DNA of 64,000 bases from Stieleria varia (GTDB lineage: Bacteria > Planctomycetota > Planctomycetia > Pirellulales > Pirellulaceae): the NCBI RefSeq assembly GCF_038443385.1, contig NZ_CP151726.1, positions 3,410,001-3,474,000 of the forward strand, in the 5' to 3' direction. The position numbers and the translations under genes are program-made. Numbering within the stretch: the first letter of the stretch is position 1; every line of letters begins with the position of its first letter. Below, one piece after another: positions 44,801-54,800 of this stretch. Below the pieces are notes generated by a model. It was not told the DNA's origin and did no database searches. It saw only the letters and a program-made list of their open reading frames with translations.

Positions 44801-46558
44801 TTACAGAGAATCGAGATCTTTGACGATATGGTTCATCGCCAAGTCCTCTTGCTCGGTCTTTTTCGCCACACGATAGACTTCCTCGAAGGTCGTCACGCCG
44901 CGGATCACTTTGAGCATCCCGTCGGCGTAAAGTGTTGACATACCGTTCTTTATGGCTTCGATGCGGACGTCCTTGGTGCTCGTTCCCTTGAACATCATCT
45001 CACGCAGTTTGCCATTGATCACCATCAGCTCATAGATGCCGATCCGGCCCCGATAACCGGACCTTCCACAGTAGGGACAGCCTTTCCCTCTCGAGAACTC
45101 AGCCTGCTTGATCATTTCGGGCGGCAACCCGGAGTCCTCGATCACGCTTTCTGGTGGCTGGTACCTGACCTTGCAGCGCGGACAAATCGTCCGCACCAAC
45201 CGCTGGGCCAGCACCGCGATCACGGAGCTCGCCACCATATAGGATGGTACACCGATGTCCACCATTCGTGATATGGCACTGGGCGCATCGTTCGTATGTA
45301 GAGTACTAAATACCAGGTGTCCAGTAAGTGAGGCCTGGATACCCATCGATGCCGTCTCGTGGTCACGCATTTCGCCCACCAGGATGATGTTGGGTGCTTG
45401 GCGGAGCATGGAGCGGATGATGAGGGCAAAGTCCAACCCGATCGAGTGTCGGACTTCGACCTGATTGATCCCCGGCAGGTAGTACTCCACCGGGTCCTCC
45501 GCCGTGATGACTTTGCGGTCTGGGCGATTGAGAGCATTGAGCGCGGCGTACAGGGTGGTGGTCTTGCCGGAGCCCGTCGGACCTGTCACCAAAATGATTC
45601 CATTGGGACGCCGGATGAGCGAGTTGAACATCCGGAAGTCGCGTTCGGAGAGGCCGAGCTGACGCACCCCCACTTTGATGTTGTCCTTGTCCAGCAGCCG
45701 CATGACGCAGGACTGGCCGTGATTGGTGGGGATGATGCTGACCCGCAAATCGAGCTGTTTGTCACCCACCGTGATTTTGATCCGTCCGTCGGTCGGTCGC
45801 CGCTTTTCGGAGATGTCGATCTTCGACAGGATCTTGATCCGGGCGATGATGGCGGAGAGCATCCGTCGGGGGGCACTTTCCCGCTCGACGCAGACGCCGT
45901 CGATCCGATAGCGAATCCGCACCCGGTCCTCGAACGGTTCGACGTGGATATCGCTGGCCCGCAACTGGACGGCTTCCTGGATCATCAAATTGACCAGCCG
46001 GATGACGGGGGCCGAGCTGTCGTCGACGGTTTCTTCGGCCGCGGCGCTGTCGCCTTCGGTTTCGGTGAAGTCGATGGCGGTGTCGGTGAACTCCTGCAGC
46101 ATCGAGTCAGCCGATTCGCCTTCGACCTGCCCATAGTAGGCGTTGATCGCCCCCTGGATGGCCTCTTTGGGTGCCAGAGCGGTCTCGATCTTGCGATTGA
46201 GGATGAAACGCAGCTTTTCGATGGTTTCCAGGTCAAACGGGTCGGCGATCAGAATCCGCAACGCCCCGTCTTCTTCGCTGAAGGGCAGGACCATGTTTTC
46301 CCGCGCGACCGACTCGGGGACCAACTCGATGACTTCGTCCGGAATGCGTTCTTCCCGCAGATCGACGAAGGGGATTTTGTGAAATTCAGCCAGGGACCTG
46401 GCGACTTCCTCGGGCGTCGCGTATTCCATTTTGGTCAGCGCGTCGCCGACGTCGATCCCGGTATCCTTGGCCATTTGCTCGGCTTCGGACAACTGGTCGA
46501 GGCTGATCACTCCTTTGCGAAGCAGCAGGTCGGTGAATTCTCGTGCTTTGGTACTCAT
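44801..46558 (-). CDS. GspE/PilB-type assembly ATPase (first paralogue)
   Basis: This 585-residue ATPase starts at ATG 46558 (MSTKAREF); a longer open frame upstream has no family similarity. An MshEN domain at about 1-150 (LLLRKGVISLDQLSEAEQMA, IPFVDLREERIPDEVIELVP) is followed by an acidic linker (TEGDSAAAEETVDDSSAP). The catalytic core has Walker A GPTGSGKTTTLYAAL, Asp box AEDPVEYYLPG, Walker B ILVGEMRDHET and His box TGHLVFSTLHTNDA. The zinc site is CPRC/CPYC. It is a paralogue of the ATPase at 41414-43126. It is divergent from a Ser/Thr kinase gene 208 bp away and is transcribed toward pilT. Confidence 0.93.
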   Translation of the reverse strand: MSTKAREFTDLLLRKGVISLDQLSEAEQMAKDTGIDVGDALTKMEYATPEEVARSLAEFHKIPFVDLREERIPDEVIELVPESVARENMVLPFSEEDGALRILIADPFDLETIEKLRFILNRKIETALAPKEAIQGAINAYYGQVEGESADSMLQEFTDTAIDFTETEGDSAAAEETVDDSSAPVIRLVNLMIQEAVQLRASDIHVEPFEDRVRIRYRIDGVCVERESAPRRMLSAIIARIKILSKIDISEKRRPTDGRIKITVGDKQLDLRVSIIPTNHGQSCVMRLLDKDNIKVGVRQLGLSERDFRMFNSLIRRPNGIILVTGPTGSGKTTTLYAALNALNRPDRKVITAEDPVEYYLPGINQVEVRHSIGLDFALIIRSMLRQAPNIILVGEMRDHETASMGIQASLTGHLVFSTLHTNDAPSAISRMVDIGVPSYMVASSVIAVLAQRLVRTICPRCKVRYQPPESVIEDSGLPPEMIKQAEFSRGKGCPYCGRSGYRGRIGIYELMVINGKLREMMFKGTSTKDVRIEAIKNGMSTLYADGMLKVIRGVTTFEEVYRVAKKTEQEDLAMNHIVKDLDSL

Positions 46559-46766
46559 GTCTTCGTCCTGACTGACGGTGCGACGGCCGGTCGTGGTTGG
46601 CCGAGGTCGTTGCTGATTTGTGGAGAAAAGGATACACGTGCCCGATGGCTTGGGCATCGTCGTATTCGCTATAGAATAACATCGACAGCAGCCCAACGGG
46701 TCAACCAAGAATCCCAAGTGTTGCCATTTCCTGACTCAAATTGCCGCGCCCGAACATCGGACCTCG

Positions 46767-48107
46767 ATGCCTCCACCTTCGCCCACGCCCGCCCTGACGT
46801 TTAGCGAAGCCGCGTTGAGGAGCGGGCTGGTGACGGAGCGTCAATTGCGAAAGGTGGTGGAGTTGACACAATCCGAGGCCGATGACGTGCTGGCTTCCAC
46901 GCTGGTCAAGGGCGGCGTGTTGACGAGCTACCAAGCCCAGCAGCTAAGGGCGGGCCGCACGAAACTGACGCTCGGGCCGTATTTGATCACCGATTGGATC
47001 GGCCAAGGAGGCATGGGGCAGGTGTTCAAGGCGGTCCATCAGGTGATGGGACGGGTCTGTGCGGTGAAGGTCTTGCCGTTGGAAAAGTCCACGGACGTGT
47101 CCAGCGAGTCCTTTCGTCGCGAGATCCGAGTCCAAGCCGGTTTGGATTCCCCGTACATCGTGCGGGCGTATGATGCCGGCCAAGACGGCAGCGTCCAATA
47201 TCTGGTGACCGAGTACGTCCCCGGCACGGACTTGAGGCGTTTGGTGCGGAGCAACGGACCGCTCAGCATGACCCACGCGGCGATGATCATTTCTCAAGCG
47301 GCTCGCGGATTGCAGTACGCACACGAGATGGGCTTGGTGCACCGCGACGTCAAACCGGGCAACATCCTGGTGACGCCGGAGGGACAAGCCAAAGTCTCCG
47401 ATATCGGTTTGGCAGCTTGGACGATGGGTTTGGACGATGATCCCAGGGCGGGCAAGATCGTGGGGACGGCGGATTACCTGTCGCCCGAGCAGATTCGCAA
47501 CCCGATGTCCGTCGGCCCCGCTTCGGACATCTACGCGTTGGGATGTACGCTTTATTACACGGTGACGGGCAAGGTTCCGTTTCCCGGCGGCGACACCAAG
47601 AGCAAGTGCAAACGTCATTGCGAACAAACGCCGTGGCATCCGCGGAAGTTTACCCCGGAACTGAGCGAAGATTTCGTCGACACGATCGCCGACATGATGG
47701 AAAAGAATCCGGCGCGGCGGACATCGTCGGCCGGCGAAGTCGCCGAGCGTCTGGAGTTGTGGTGCGATACGGCAGCCGAAGCCATCGATCGTCCGATCGA
47801 GCGACAGGCTTGGACGGCACCGCCGCCGCCAGGCAGCCCGCCGATCGCCGATGTTCACGTCATCGACGCCGACGACCACGCCAGCCATTCCGAAGGCGGC
47901 GCCGGAAATGTACCTTCGGCCAGCAGCCTGAGCCTCGGCGGCGTCTCCGAGTCGCATCACTCCGCTGGAATCCTGGACCCAGAGCGGCGGGTTCGACGGG
48001 CCCGAAAATCCCATGCCCTGCCGATCGCCATCGCACTGGCAATCGCCATCCCGATCAGCATGCTGGTCGGTGCCATCATCGGATTCCTCGTCCGAGGCTC
48101 GGTCTGA
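46767..48107 (+). CDS. Membrane-anchored Ser/Thr protein kinase
   Basis: This 446-residue Hanks-type kinase has a short N-terminal domain (about 10-65) rich in Leu/Val/Gln that is common in planctomycete kinases. The kinase domain (about 72-335) has the Gly loop IGQGGMGQVF, the VAIK-type lysine in CAVKVLP, the catalytic loop HRDVKPGN and GTADYLSPEQ. The metal-binding motif reads DIG (in KVSDIGLA) in place of DFG; the key Asp is kept, so activity is likely. A Pro/Ser-rich linker and a C-terminal transmembrane helix (LPIAIALAIAIPISMLVGAII) place it at the membrane with no extracellular domain. It is divergent from the first GspE/PilB-like gene, so a link to pilus control is possible but unproven. 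Confidence 0.9.
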   Translation: MPPPSPTPALTFSEAALRSGLVTERQLRKVVELTQSEADDVLASTLVKGGVLTSYQAQQLRAGRTKLTLGPYLITDWIGQGGMGQVFKAVHQVMGRVCAVKVLPLEKSTDVSSESFRREIRVQAGLDSPYIVRAYDAGQDGSVQYLVTEYVPGTDLRRLVRSNGPLSMTHAAMIISQAARGLQYAHEMGLVHRDVKPGNILVTPEGQAKVSDIGLAAWTMGLDDDPRAGKIVGTADYLSPEQIRNPMSVGPASDIYALGCTLYYTVTGKVPFPGGDTKSKCKRHCEQTPWHPRKFTPELSEDFVDTIADMMEKNPARRTSSAGEVAERLELWCDTAAEAIDRPIERQAWTAPPPPGSPPIADVHVIDADDHASHSEGGAGNVPSASSLSLGGVSESHHSAGILDPERRVRRARKSHALPIAIALAIAIPISMLVGAIIGFLVRGSV

Positions 48108-48143
48108 GCGGATTGTCGCTCGACTTTCCAAGTCGATAGCGTG

Positions 48144-48920
48144 CTCAGTTATTCCGGCCAATGTTTTTGTTCCACGTGTCGCAATCACAGTGAGCCTCAG
48201 GCGCTAGCCGTGGGCAGGCACCACAATCCGCTCAGTTATTCCGGCCAATGTTTTTGTTCCACGTGTCGCAACCACAGTGAGCCTCAGGCGCTAGCCGTGG
48301 GCAGCACCACAATCCGCTCAGTTATTCCGGCCAATGTTTTTGTTCCACGTGTCGCAACCACAGTGAGCCTCAGGCGCTAGCCGTGGGCCAGCACTACAAT
48401 CCGCTCAGTTATTCCGGCCAATGTTTTTGTTCCACGTGTCGCAACCACAGTGAGCCTCAGGCGCTAGCCGTGGGCAGCACCACAATCCGCTTCAGGCCCA
48501 CGGCTAGCCCGGATTATTCACGCGACTCACTACAGTCTTCGCAATACGTTTGCAAGAAACGGTTTACGCGGATTGGCACGAAAACAGGTTGCGCATATCA
48601 GCCGCCACGCGATAGCGTCCGGTTCTTACACCTGTAATCGGGAACCGGACGCTATCGCGTGCCGGCTAATGAATAATCCGGGCTAGCCGTGGGCAGGCAC
48701 CACAATCCGCTCAGTTATTCCGGCCAATGTTCTTGTTCCACGTGTCGCAACCACAGTGAGCCTCAGGCGCTAGCCGTGGGCAGGCACCACAATCCGCTCC
48801 AGTTATTCCGGCCAATGTTTTTGTTCCACGTGTCGCAACCACAGTGAGCCTCAGGCGCTAGCCGTGGGCCGGCACCACAATCCGCTTCAGGCCCACGGCT
48901 AGCGCCTGAGGCTCACGGGG
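48144..48920. repeat. 86-87-bp tandem repeat array, six copies
   Basis: Units begin CTCAGTTATTCCGGCCAATG at 48144, 48231, 48317, 48404, 48710 and 48797. Each carries the GTGAGCCTCAGGCGCTAGCC core of the mobile-element family at 10089 and 60355 and ends with CACCACAATCCGC. Between units four and five sits the inverted-repeat element at 48496-48694. The array closes with an inverted core (GGCTAGCGCCTGAGGCTCAC). With a short palindrome at about 48114-48143 it fills the 48108-48990 gap. Confidence 0.92.
48496..48694. mobile_element. Nested inverted-repeat element, possible MITE
   Basis: Perfect 25-bp ends (48496-48520 GCCCACGGCTAGCCCGGATT plus five, and the complement at 48670-48694) bound this segment. 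A second perfect 19-bp hairpin lies inside (ACGCGATAGCGTCCGGTTC at 48607-48625, complement at 48642-48660). It encodes no protein and interrupts the 87-bp array. A diverged copy of its left two-thirds lies at 59137-59268. Confidence 0.7.
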
Positions 48921-48990
48921 GCCATCAAGCCAGCCATTCAAGATTTGCCAGGTTGCAAACCTGCCCCAGCGGATCTGGTAAACTTTTGCC

Positions 48991-49884
48991 ATGCCACCCA
49001 CCACCCAACCCACACAACTGCTCTCCCCAGGATTGCTCGCCAAGCTCGAGCGACTGGAACTCGTTTCACGTAAAGTCTTTCGTGGACGAATGAAGGGAGA
49101 ACGACGCAGTAAACGCAAAGGGCAAAGCGTCGAGTTTGCCGACTTTCGCAACTACGTTCCCGGCGATGACCTTCGGTTGATCGACTGGAATCTGTATGCC
49201 CGCTTGGATCAGTTGTTCCTGAAACTGTTCCAGGAAGAGGAGGACTTGCACATCTACGCGTTGATCGACGCCAGTGAGTCGATGAATTTTGGTGACCCGA
49301 CGAAGTTGCATGTAGCCAAACAGTTGGCTGCGGCGTTGGGGTACATCGGACTGTGCCGAGCCGACCGCGTCAGCGTTCAAGCGTTGGGCGACGAAGGACG
49401 GCGGGCACCGGTGCTGAGAGGTCGTAGCGGTTTGTGGAAAATGCTCCAGTACCTCGATTCCTTTGGCAGCGGCCACAACGTCTCGTTGCACGAAGGCGTG
49501 AAACAGTTCTCGTTACGAAATGGTGGAACCGGAGTCGTCGTGTTGATCACCGATTTGATGGACAAGGAAGGTTACGAATCGGCGCTGCGGATGCTGGTCG
49601 GACGCCAGATGGATGTGTTTGTGATGCACGTCTTGTCACCGGAGGAAATCGATCCACCGTTGCGAGGCGACCGACGCTTGATCGATGTCGAGGACGGCGA
49701 TCAAACCGAGATCACCGTCAACGCTTATGTCCTGGAACGCTACAAGCAGACACTGCAATCGTTCCTGAAATCCGTCAAAGCGTTTTGCTCGCGACGTTCG
49801 ATCGCCTACATCCCGGTGCGAACCGATCAACCGGTCGACGAAGTCATCACGCGGTACTTGCGTGAACGCGGGGTGGTGCGATGA
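48991..49884 (+). CDS. DUF58 domain protein
   Basis: This 297-residue protein contains the DUF58 signature GQSVEFADFRNYVPGDDLRLIDWNLYAR (conserved D.R.Y..GD..R.IDW). A VWA-like fold follows, with an incomplete MIDAS-type DASESM (LIDASESMNFG) in the second half. DUF58 proteins are usually encoded with a MoxR AAA+ ATPase and VWA membrane proteins and are thought to act in envelope or protein-complex assembly. Here the VWA partner overlaps the end of the gene by four bases (ATGA), but no MoxR gene is next to it in the window. Cytoplasmic, with no signal sequence. Confidence 0.9.
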   Translation: MPPTTQPTQLLSPGLLAKLERLELVSRKVFRGRMKGERRSKRKGQSVEFADFRNYVPGDDLRLIDWNLYARLDQLFLKLFQEEEDLHIYALIDASESMNFGDPTKLHVAKQLAAALGYIGLCRADRVSVQALGDEGRRAPVLRGRSGLWKMLQYLDSFGSGHNVSLHEGVKQFSLRNGGTGVVVLITDLMDKEGYESALRMLVGRQMDVFVMHVLSPEEIDPPLRGDRRLIDVEDGDQTEITVNAYVLERYKQTLQSFLKSVKAFCSRRSIAYIPVRTDQPVDEVITRYLRERGVVR

Positions 49885-51866
49885 GCTGGATTTCGACGCT
49901 TTCGCCAGGCCAGTGGGCTTTACTCGGTGCGGTCCCGCTGGGGATCATCTTGCTGTATTTCCTGAAACTACGCCGCGAACCGGTCGAGATCCCGTCGACT
50001 TATTTGTGGGCGCGGACCGTGGAGGATTTGCACGTCAACAGTTTGTTGCAACGTCTACGTCGCAACCTCCTGCTGCTGTTGCAACTGCTTGCCATCGCCC
50101 TGGCCGCGCTCGCGTTGCTGCGTCCGGGAATCCGCGGCGAACAATCGGGCTTGGGACGCACGGTATTTTTGCTGGACACATCGGCCAGCATGATGACGAC
50201 GGACGTGGAGGATGACGACGATCGCTTTGCACAAGCCAAACGCATGATCGGCGAGCGCATCGACACGATGCTGGATACGGACGAAGCGATGTTGATCACC
50301 TTCAGTGACCGCGCCGAGGTTCTGCAGGCGTTCACGTCGGATCGCACACGGCTACGTGAAGCATTGGATCGCGCCACGGTGACCAATCGAACGACAGACA
50401 TCCGTGGTGCCTTGCAAGCCGCAGACGGTTTGGCCAATCCCCGACGCAGCAGTACCAGTGGCGACGCGACGGACATTCAAGTTGCCGATGCGATGCCCGC
50501 GGAAATGCTGATCTACAGCGACGGCAATTTCCAAGACGTGAATACTTTTAACATGGGCAACCTGAAAGCACGTTATGTCCCGATCGGCTCGGAAACGACC
50601 GGCAACCTCGCCATCACCGCGTTCTCTGCGGACCGAAACGTGGAAAGCCCTGGTGATGCACAAGCCTACGCGACCATCACGAACTACTCCTCCACTCCCG
50701 ATACCTGCGAAGCCGCCCTGTACGTCAATGGTGAATACCGTGAGTCTCAGTCGGTAAAACTTGACGAGGAGGGCGAAGCCGGTGTGACGTTCTCATTGCC
50801 CAACGAAGAGTCCGCTGCAACGGTTGAACTGAGATTAGAATCCGACGGCAATCCCTTGCAAGACGAACTGACGGTGGACAACTTTGCCTACGCCGGCTTG
50901 CGACCGCTGCGTACCGTTTCCGTTTTGGTGCTCACCTCCGGAAACAGCCCGCTGGAAATCGGCTTGACCACTGAAAGTGCTCAGAAAGTCTGCGTGGCGG
51001 ACTTTCAGCCGACCGGTTACCTGGACACGGAAGAATACAAGGCACGCGTGGAAGCCGGCATCGATGACTTGATCATCTACGATCGCTGTCAGCCCAAAGA
51101 AATGCCGCCCACGAACACGTTTTTCATCGGCTCCCTGCCGCCAGAGCAATGGAGCTACACATCGGAACCGGGACGCGTGATCCTGGTGGACATCGATCGC
51201 ACGCATCCGCTGATGCAGTACCTGGAACTGTACTCGCTGCTGGTCTTCAGCGGCCGGGCGTTGGAAGGTCCTCCGGGGACCCGTGAACTGGTTGGTGCAG
51301 ACTCTGGCACGATGCTGGCTCTTGCGCCGCGTGACGGATTCCAAGACCTGGTGCTGGGTTTCGAAATCGTGTCCACCGACGACGACGGTGGCACGCTGAC
51401 CAATACCAACTGGTACGCCGAGCGTTCTTGGCCGGTGTTCTTGTTGAACATCATGAGGTACCTCGCCGGCGCGGCGGACGCGACCTCCGCACCGTCTTAC
51501 TTGCCCGGTGAAACGGTCCGCCTGAGATTGGAAAGTCAGATTGCCAAGGTTGAGATCTCCCGCGGATTGGCAAGCGGCGAAGAAATGAGCGTTGCTCCCG
51601 GCGGCATCGTCGAATTTGTCGACACGGATTCACCCGGTGCTTATCGTGTGATGGCGGATGACAAGTTGGTCGAGTTGTTCAGCGTCAACTTGTTCGGTCA
51701 GCGCGAAAGCAACGTACCGACACAGCCGGCATTCGAACTCGGCTACGACACATTGACCGGGGAAAGTGGCGTGGAGCGTCGAGTCGAATACTGGCGTTGG
51801 ATCTTGGTCGCGATGCTAGCGCTGCTAGCCATCGAATGGTGGCTGTACAACAAACGCATCGCGTGA
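49881..51866 (+). CDS. BatA-like VWA-domain membrane protein
   Basis: This 661-residue protein starts with the BatA N-terminal module: two membrane helices (WALLGAVPLGIILLYFLKL and LLLLLQLLAIALAALALL) around EIPSTYLWARTVEDLHVNSL. A VWA domain follows (about 90-255) with an intact MIDAS motif DTSAS in FLLDTSASMM and a later Thr in NRTTDIRGAL. The central 350 residues are probably extracytoplasmic and of unknown fold. A final helix (WILVAMLALLAIEWWLY) ends in a short basic tail. It is translationally coupled to the DUF58 gene. It converges on the dockerin gene, whose stop lies only 8 bp away. Confidence 0.9.
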   Translation: MSWISTLSPGQWALLGAVPLGIILLYFLKLRREPVEIPSTYLWARTVEDLHVNSLLQRLRRNLLLLLQLLAIALAALALLRPGIRGEQSGLGRTVFLLDTSASMMTTDVEDDDDRFAQAKRMIGERIDTMLDTDEAMLITFSDRAEVLQAFTSDRTRLREALDRATVTNRTTDIRGALQAADGLANPRRSSTSGDATDIQVADAMPAEMLIYSDGNFQDVNTFNMGNLKARYVPIGSETTGNLAITAFSADRNVESPGDAQAYATITNYSSTPDTCEAALYVNGEYRESQSVKLDEEGEAGVTFSLPNEESAATVELRLESDGNPLQDELTVDNFAYAGLRPLRTVSVLVLTSGNSPLEIGLTTESAQKVCVADFQPTGYLDTEEYKARVEAGIDDLIIYDRCQPKEMPPTNTFFIGSLPPEQWSYTSEPGRVILVDIDRTHPLMQYLELYSLLVFSGRALEGPPGTRELVGADSGTMLALAPRDGFQDLVLGFEIVSTDDDGGTLTNTNWYAERSWPVFLLNIMRYLAGAADATSAPSYLPGETVRLRLESQIAKVEISRGLASGEEMSVAPGGIVEFVDTDSPGAYRVMADDKLVELFSVNLFGQRESNVPTQPAFELGYDTLTGESGVERRVEYWRWILVAMLALLAIEWWLYNKRIA

Positions 51867-51874
51867 TCTTTGCA

Positions 51875-54800
51875 TCACGTCGCCAACGCCTTGAGGCGAC
51901 CGACGATTTCATCCCAGCTCAAGTCGGTGTCGGTGACCAACTGGTTGGCCAGATCGCTGACGTCACCCCAGCTCTGTCGGTGAGTCATCGCAAAATCGAC
52001 ATTCAGTTCGTAAGTGCTGATGTCGAACTCCAGGCGCTCAATGGTCGCTGATCCGGCATTTCCATGGACATACTGATCCAGGTAGGCTTGGACTCGGTCG
52101 TAGATGGGTTGATTGTTCATCAGGCTAACGACTGCGGGTGCTCGCACGTCGTCCGCAGGCAACTCCGCCAGAATGTCGGCGTTGGTGACGCCAAACATGG
52201 TCGCAAATGCCTCGAATATCTGTTGCTCGTAGGCGGTGTTGATGGTGCGTTTCCATCCGATGCTCTCGATCTCCTCCAGCGATAATCCGTTGCCCGTCAA
52301 AACATCGGTGATTCCAGAGAGGAACGCACCCGAGAGAAAGTTTGACAAGATCTTTGCGATGAGCGGATCGGTCCCTTTGTCAGCGAGTTCCTCCAAATCA
52401 AACCCATCACGCGTCAGCACCGATCGATACGGGTCATGAATTCCTGGGACGGTATCGCGTCCGGTATAGACCATGCCAAAACTGATGTGAGACAAATCGG
52501 TTGACCCGATTTCATTCGATCCGAGTAGCGGAGACGAGCGGAAATCGTAGTGATAATTGACCGGTCCTCCTGGGTTGAACATCACGCGCAGTGGATAGCC
52601 GTGATCAAAGACTTGAGACCAGTAAGCGATCCCCGTTCGCTGTCCCGCCAATGGGCTTGACGTTTCCAGGTCGTCTTCCAGTCCCAAGTAATCGTATCCC
52701 GGGCCAGCGTTGTGGTAGTTGAACAAATAGCCGGCGGCGTCGTGTACCGTTCCGTGGTAACTCAGCACGTTGCTGCCACTGTCGTAGGCAACATTTCCCG
52801 GTCCAACAAGACCTCCGGTTGGATTCAACGCCGCACCGAATACGGGGTCAATCCCGAATGCTGCTCCCACGACCGTTCCATAACGAAGTTGCGTTTCGGT
52901 AGCTGCAAAGCGTTCATGACGCGTAGCAAGATTCTCAATCTCATCTTGTCCCGTCGCCGCATCCCGTTGTACCAACACCCGTTTGAACTTCTCGTACTCC
53001 GCTTGTATCTGCGTCAGCGAACGGCCCCGTTGCTGCGCGATGGTTTCAAGAGTCGACTGAGGAGTGGTGGTCGGGTTTGCAAAAAGCTCCAGCATCGCTT
53101 CACGCAGCACACTGTCGTTGCTGCCCTGGGGACGCAGTCCGACCAGGCCTCGCAGGGCTTCATCCGTGTAGAGTTCAAAGGGATCACGGACCAAGAGTTC
53201 GTTGTTGACCCAAGAACCATCGGACATCGCCGTTCCACGTGGCTGGATATCCGAAGCCAACAAGCCGGCCATCTGAGCGGCAAACACGTTTCCGAGAGTT
53301 GGCTCGATCGCCGCAAAGAGCGGCGCAAACAGGACGGGTGCTGAATTGGGATTCTTGAGAATATCCGCGATCAAGGCGTCCAGTGACAAGTTGTGCACAC
53401 TGAGCCAAGCCATGAACCGTCCCCATTCCAGACTTCCCTCACGTTTGGCTTCGTTGACCCACTGATCTTTATTGGCGTAGATCGAAGTCACGATTGCGGA
53501 CACCTGCGCTTCGGCACTCAGCCATTCGACGAGTCGCTCGGAAGCGAAATAGACCGGAGTATCGAACATCTCTCGGAGCGAATCACGAATCTCGTAGTAA
53601 TCCGAGGACTTTGAGGTCGTGCCTCCGAGCGCTCCGGAGATCAGTTCGACAAAGTTCACCGATGGTAGCGTTGCGTTGCCTTCCAAGTTGTTTTGCAAGT
53701 CTCCTGTATCGAACTTTGCACCGCCTGGCAGATTGATGTCCGCATAGTAATAACCGCCCGCGTAACCCAGTCCCAGCGTGCCTGAGGTGGTGATGGAATA
53801 CGCAACCGCTTCTGCGCCGATGATTTTTTCCCAGTAGTATTCCGCACCGCCTGCGATGTATTGCAGGACTTGCTCAATGTCCTGCGCATCCTTTCCCCAA
53901 TCAGAAATCTTGCCACCAAGATCTTTGACCCAGTCGGACAGCACGCCGCCTTTTTCGTTCGCCCAGTCAGAGAACTTGCCTTCGCTTTCTTTGATCACCT
54001 CGATGATCGGCGCGATCTTTTCTTTCAGTTGCTCCAAAACCTCTTTGGCAACGCTTGCGGACTCTTCGGCCTTGGCGATGATCTCTGCCACGCTGCCAAA
54101 CGGGTTTTGTTCATCAATGCTCTGAGCTTCGCTCTTGAGTTGCTCGATGATTCCTTCAGGCGACGAGAGTGAATCGATCAAGTCATCGAGTTTTCCACGG
54201 ATTTCGACGACTTTCTCTTTGGCCTCCGCGACTGCCGAGTCAATCGCCTTTTCGATTCGCTCATTGATACGCGTTTCCAGTCCTTGATACTGTTTTGTCG
54301 CGGTTTGTACAGCGGCATTGTGTGCGTTCTGAATGCTGCGCACGATCGATGTGTGTGCGTTCTGTACAGCCTGGACGAGTGCCTTCAACGGAGCCGTTAC
54401 GCGATCAATCTGGGATTGAATTTTGTCAGCGACTCCCTGCAGTTGCGTCTGGACTTGTGAGATTTTTTCTTGAACCTTTAGCGGATCGATGACCGTCTGG
54501 GCGACGTCTTTGATGCCATTGACGACTTTGTTCACACAGTCATTGCAACTGACTTGTGGTACCAAAGGACTGGAGCTTAGCTTCTGGCTAATGGGGTCCT
54601 TCGGAAGCGAAAGGCGTGCAAGGGATTCTCCCTCAAAACCAAGACCGGCAAGCGGAAAGCCGAGTTTGGAAATGATGGAGTTGATTTGAGAGACCGCACC
54701 GTTGCTACCCGATGCCAGACGCTGCAGGTCGGCGATTTTTTGATTCAAACGTGCCTGTTCGGCGGCGACTCTCGCCGCTTTTCTGTTCTGTTCGGCGGTG

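Noticed and set aside
48141..48637. Repeated open frames in the 87-bp array
   Set aside because: The similar peptides follow only from tandem DNA repeats; there is no start signal or domain.
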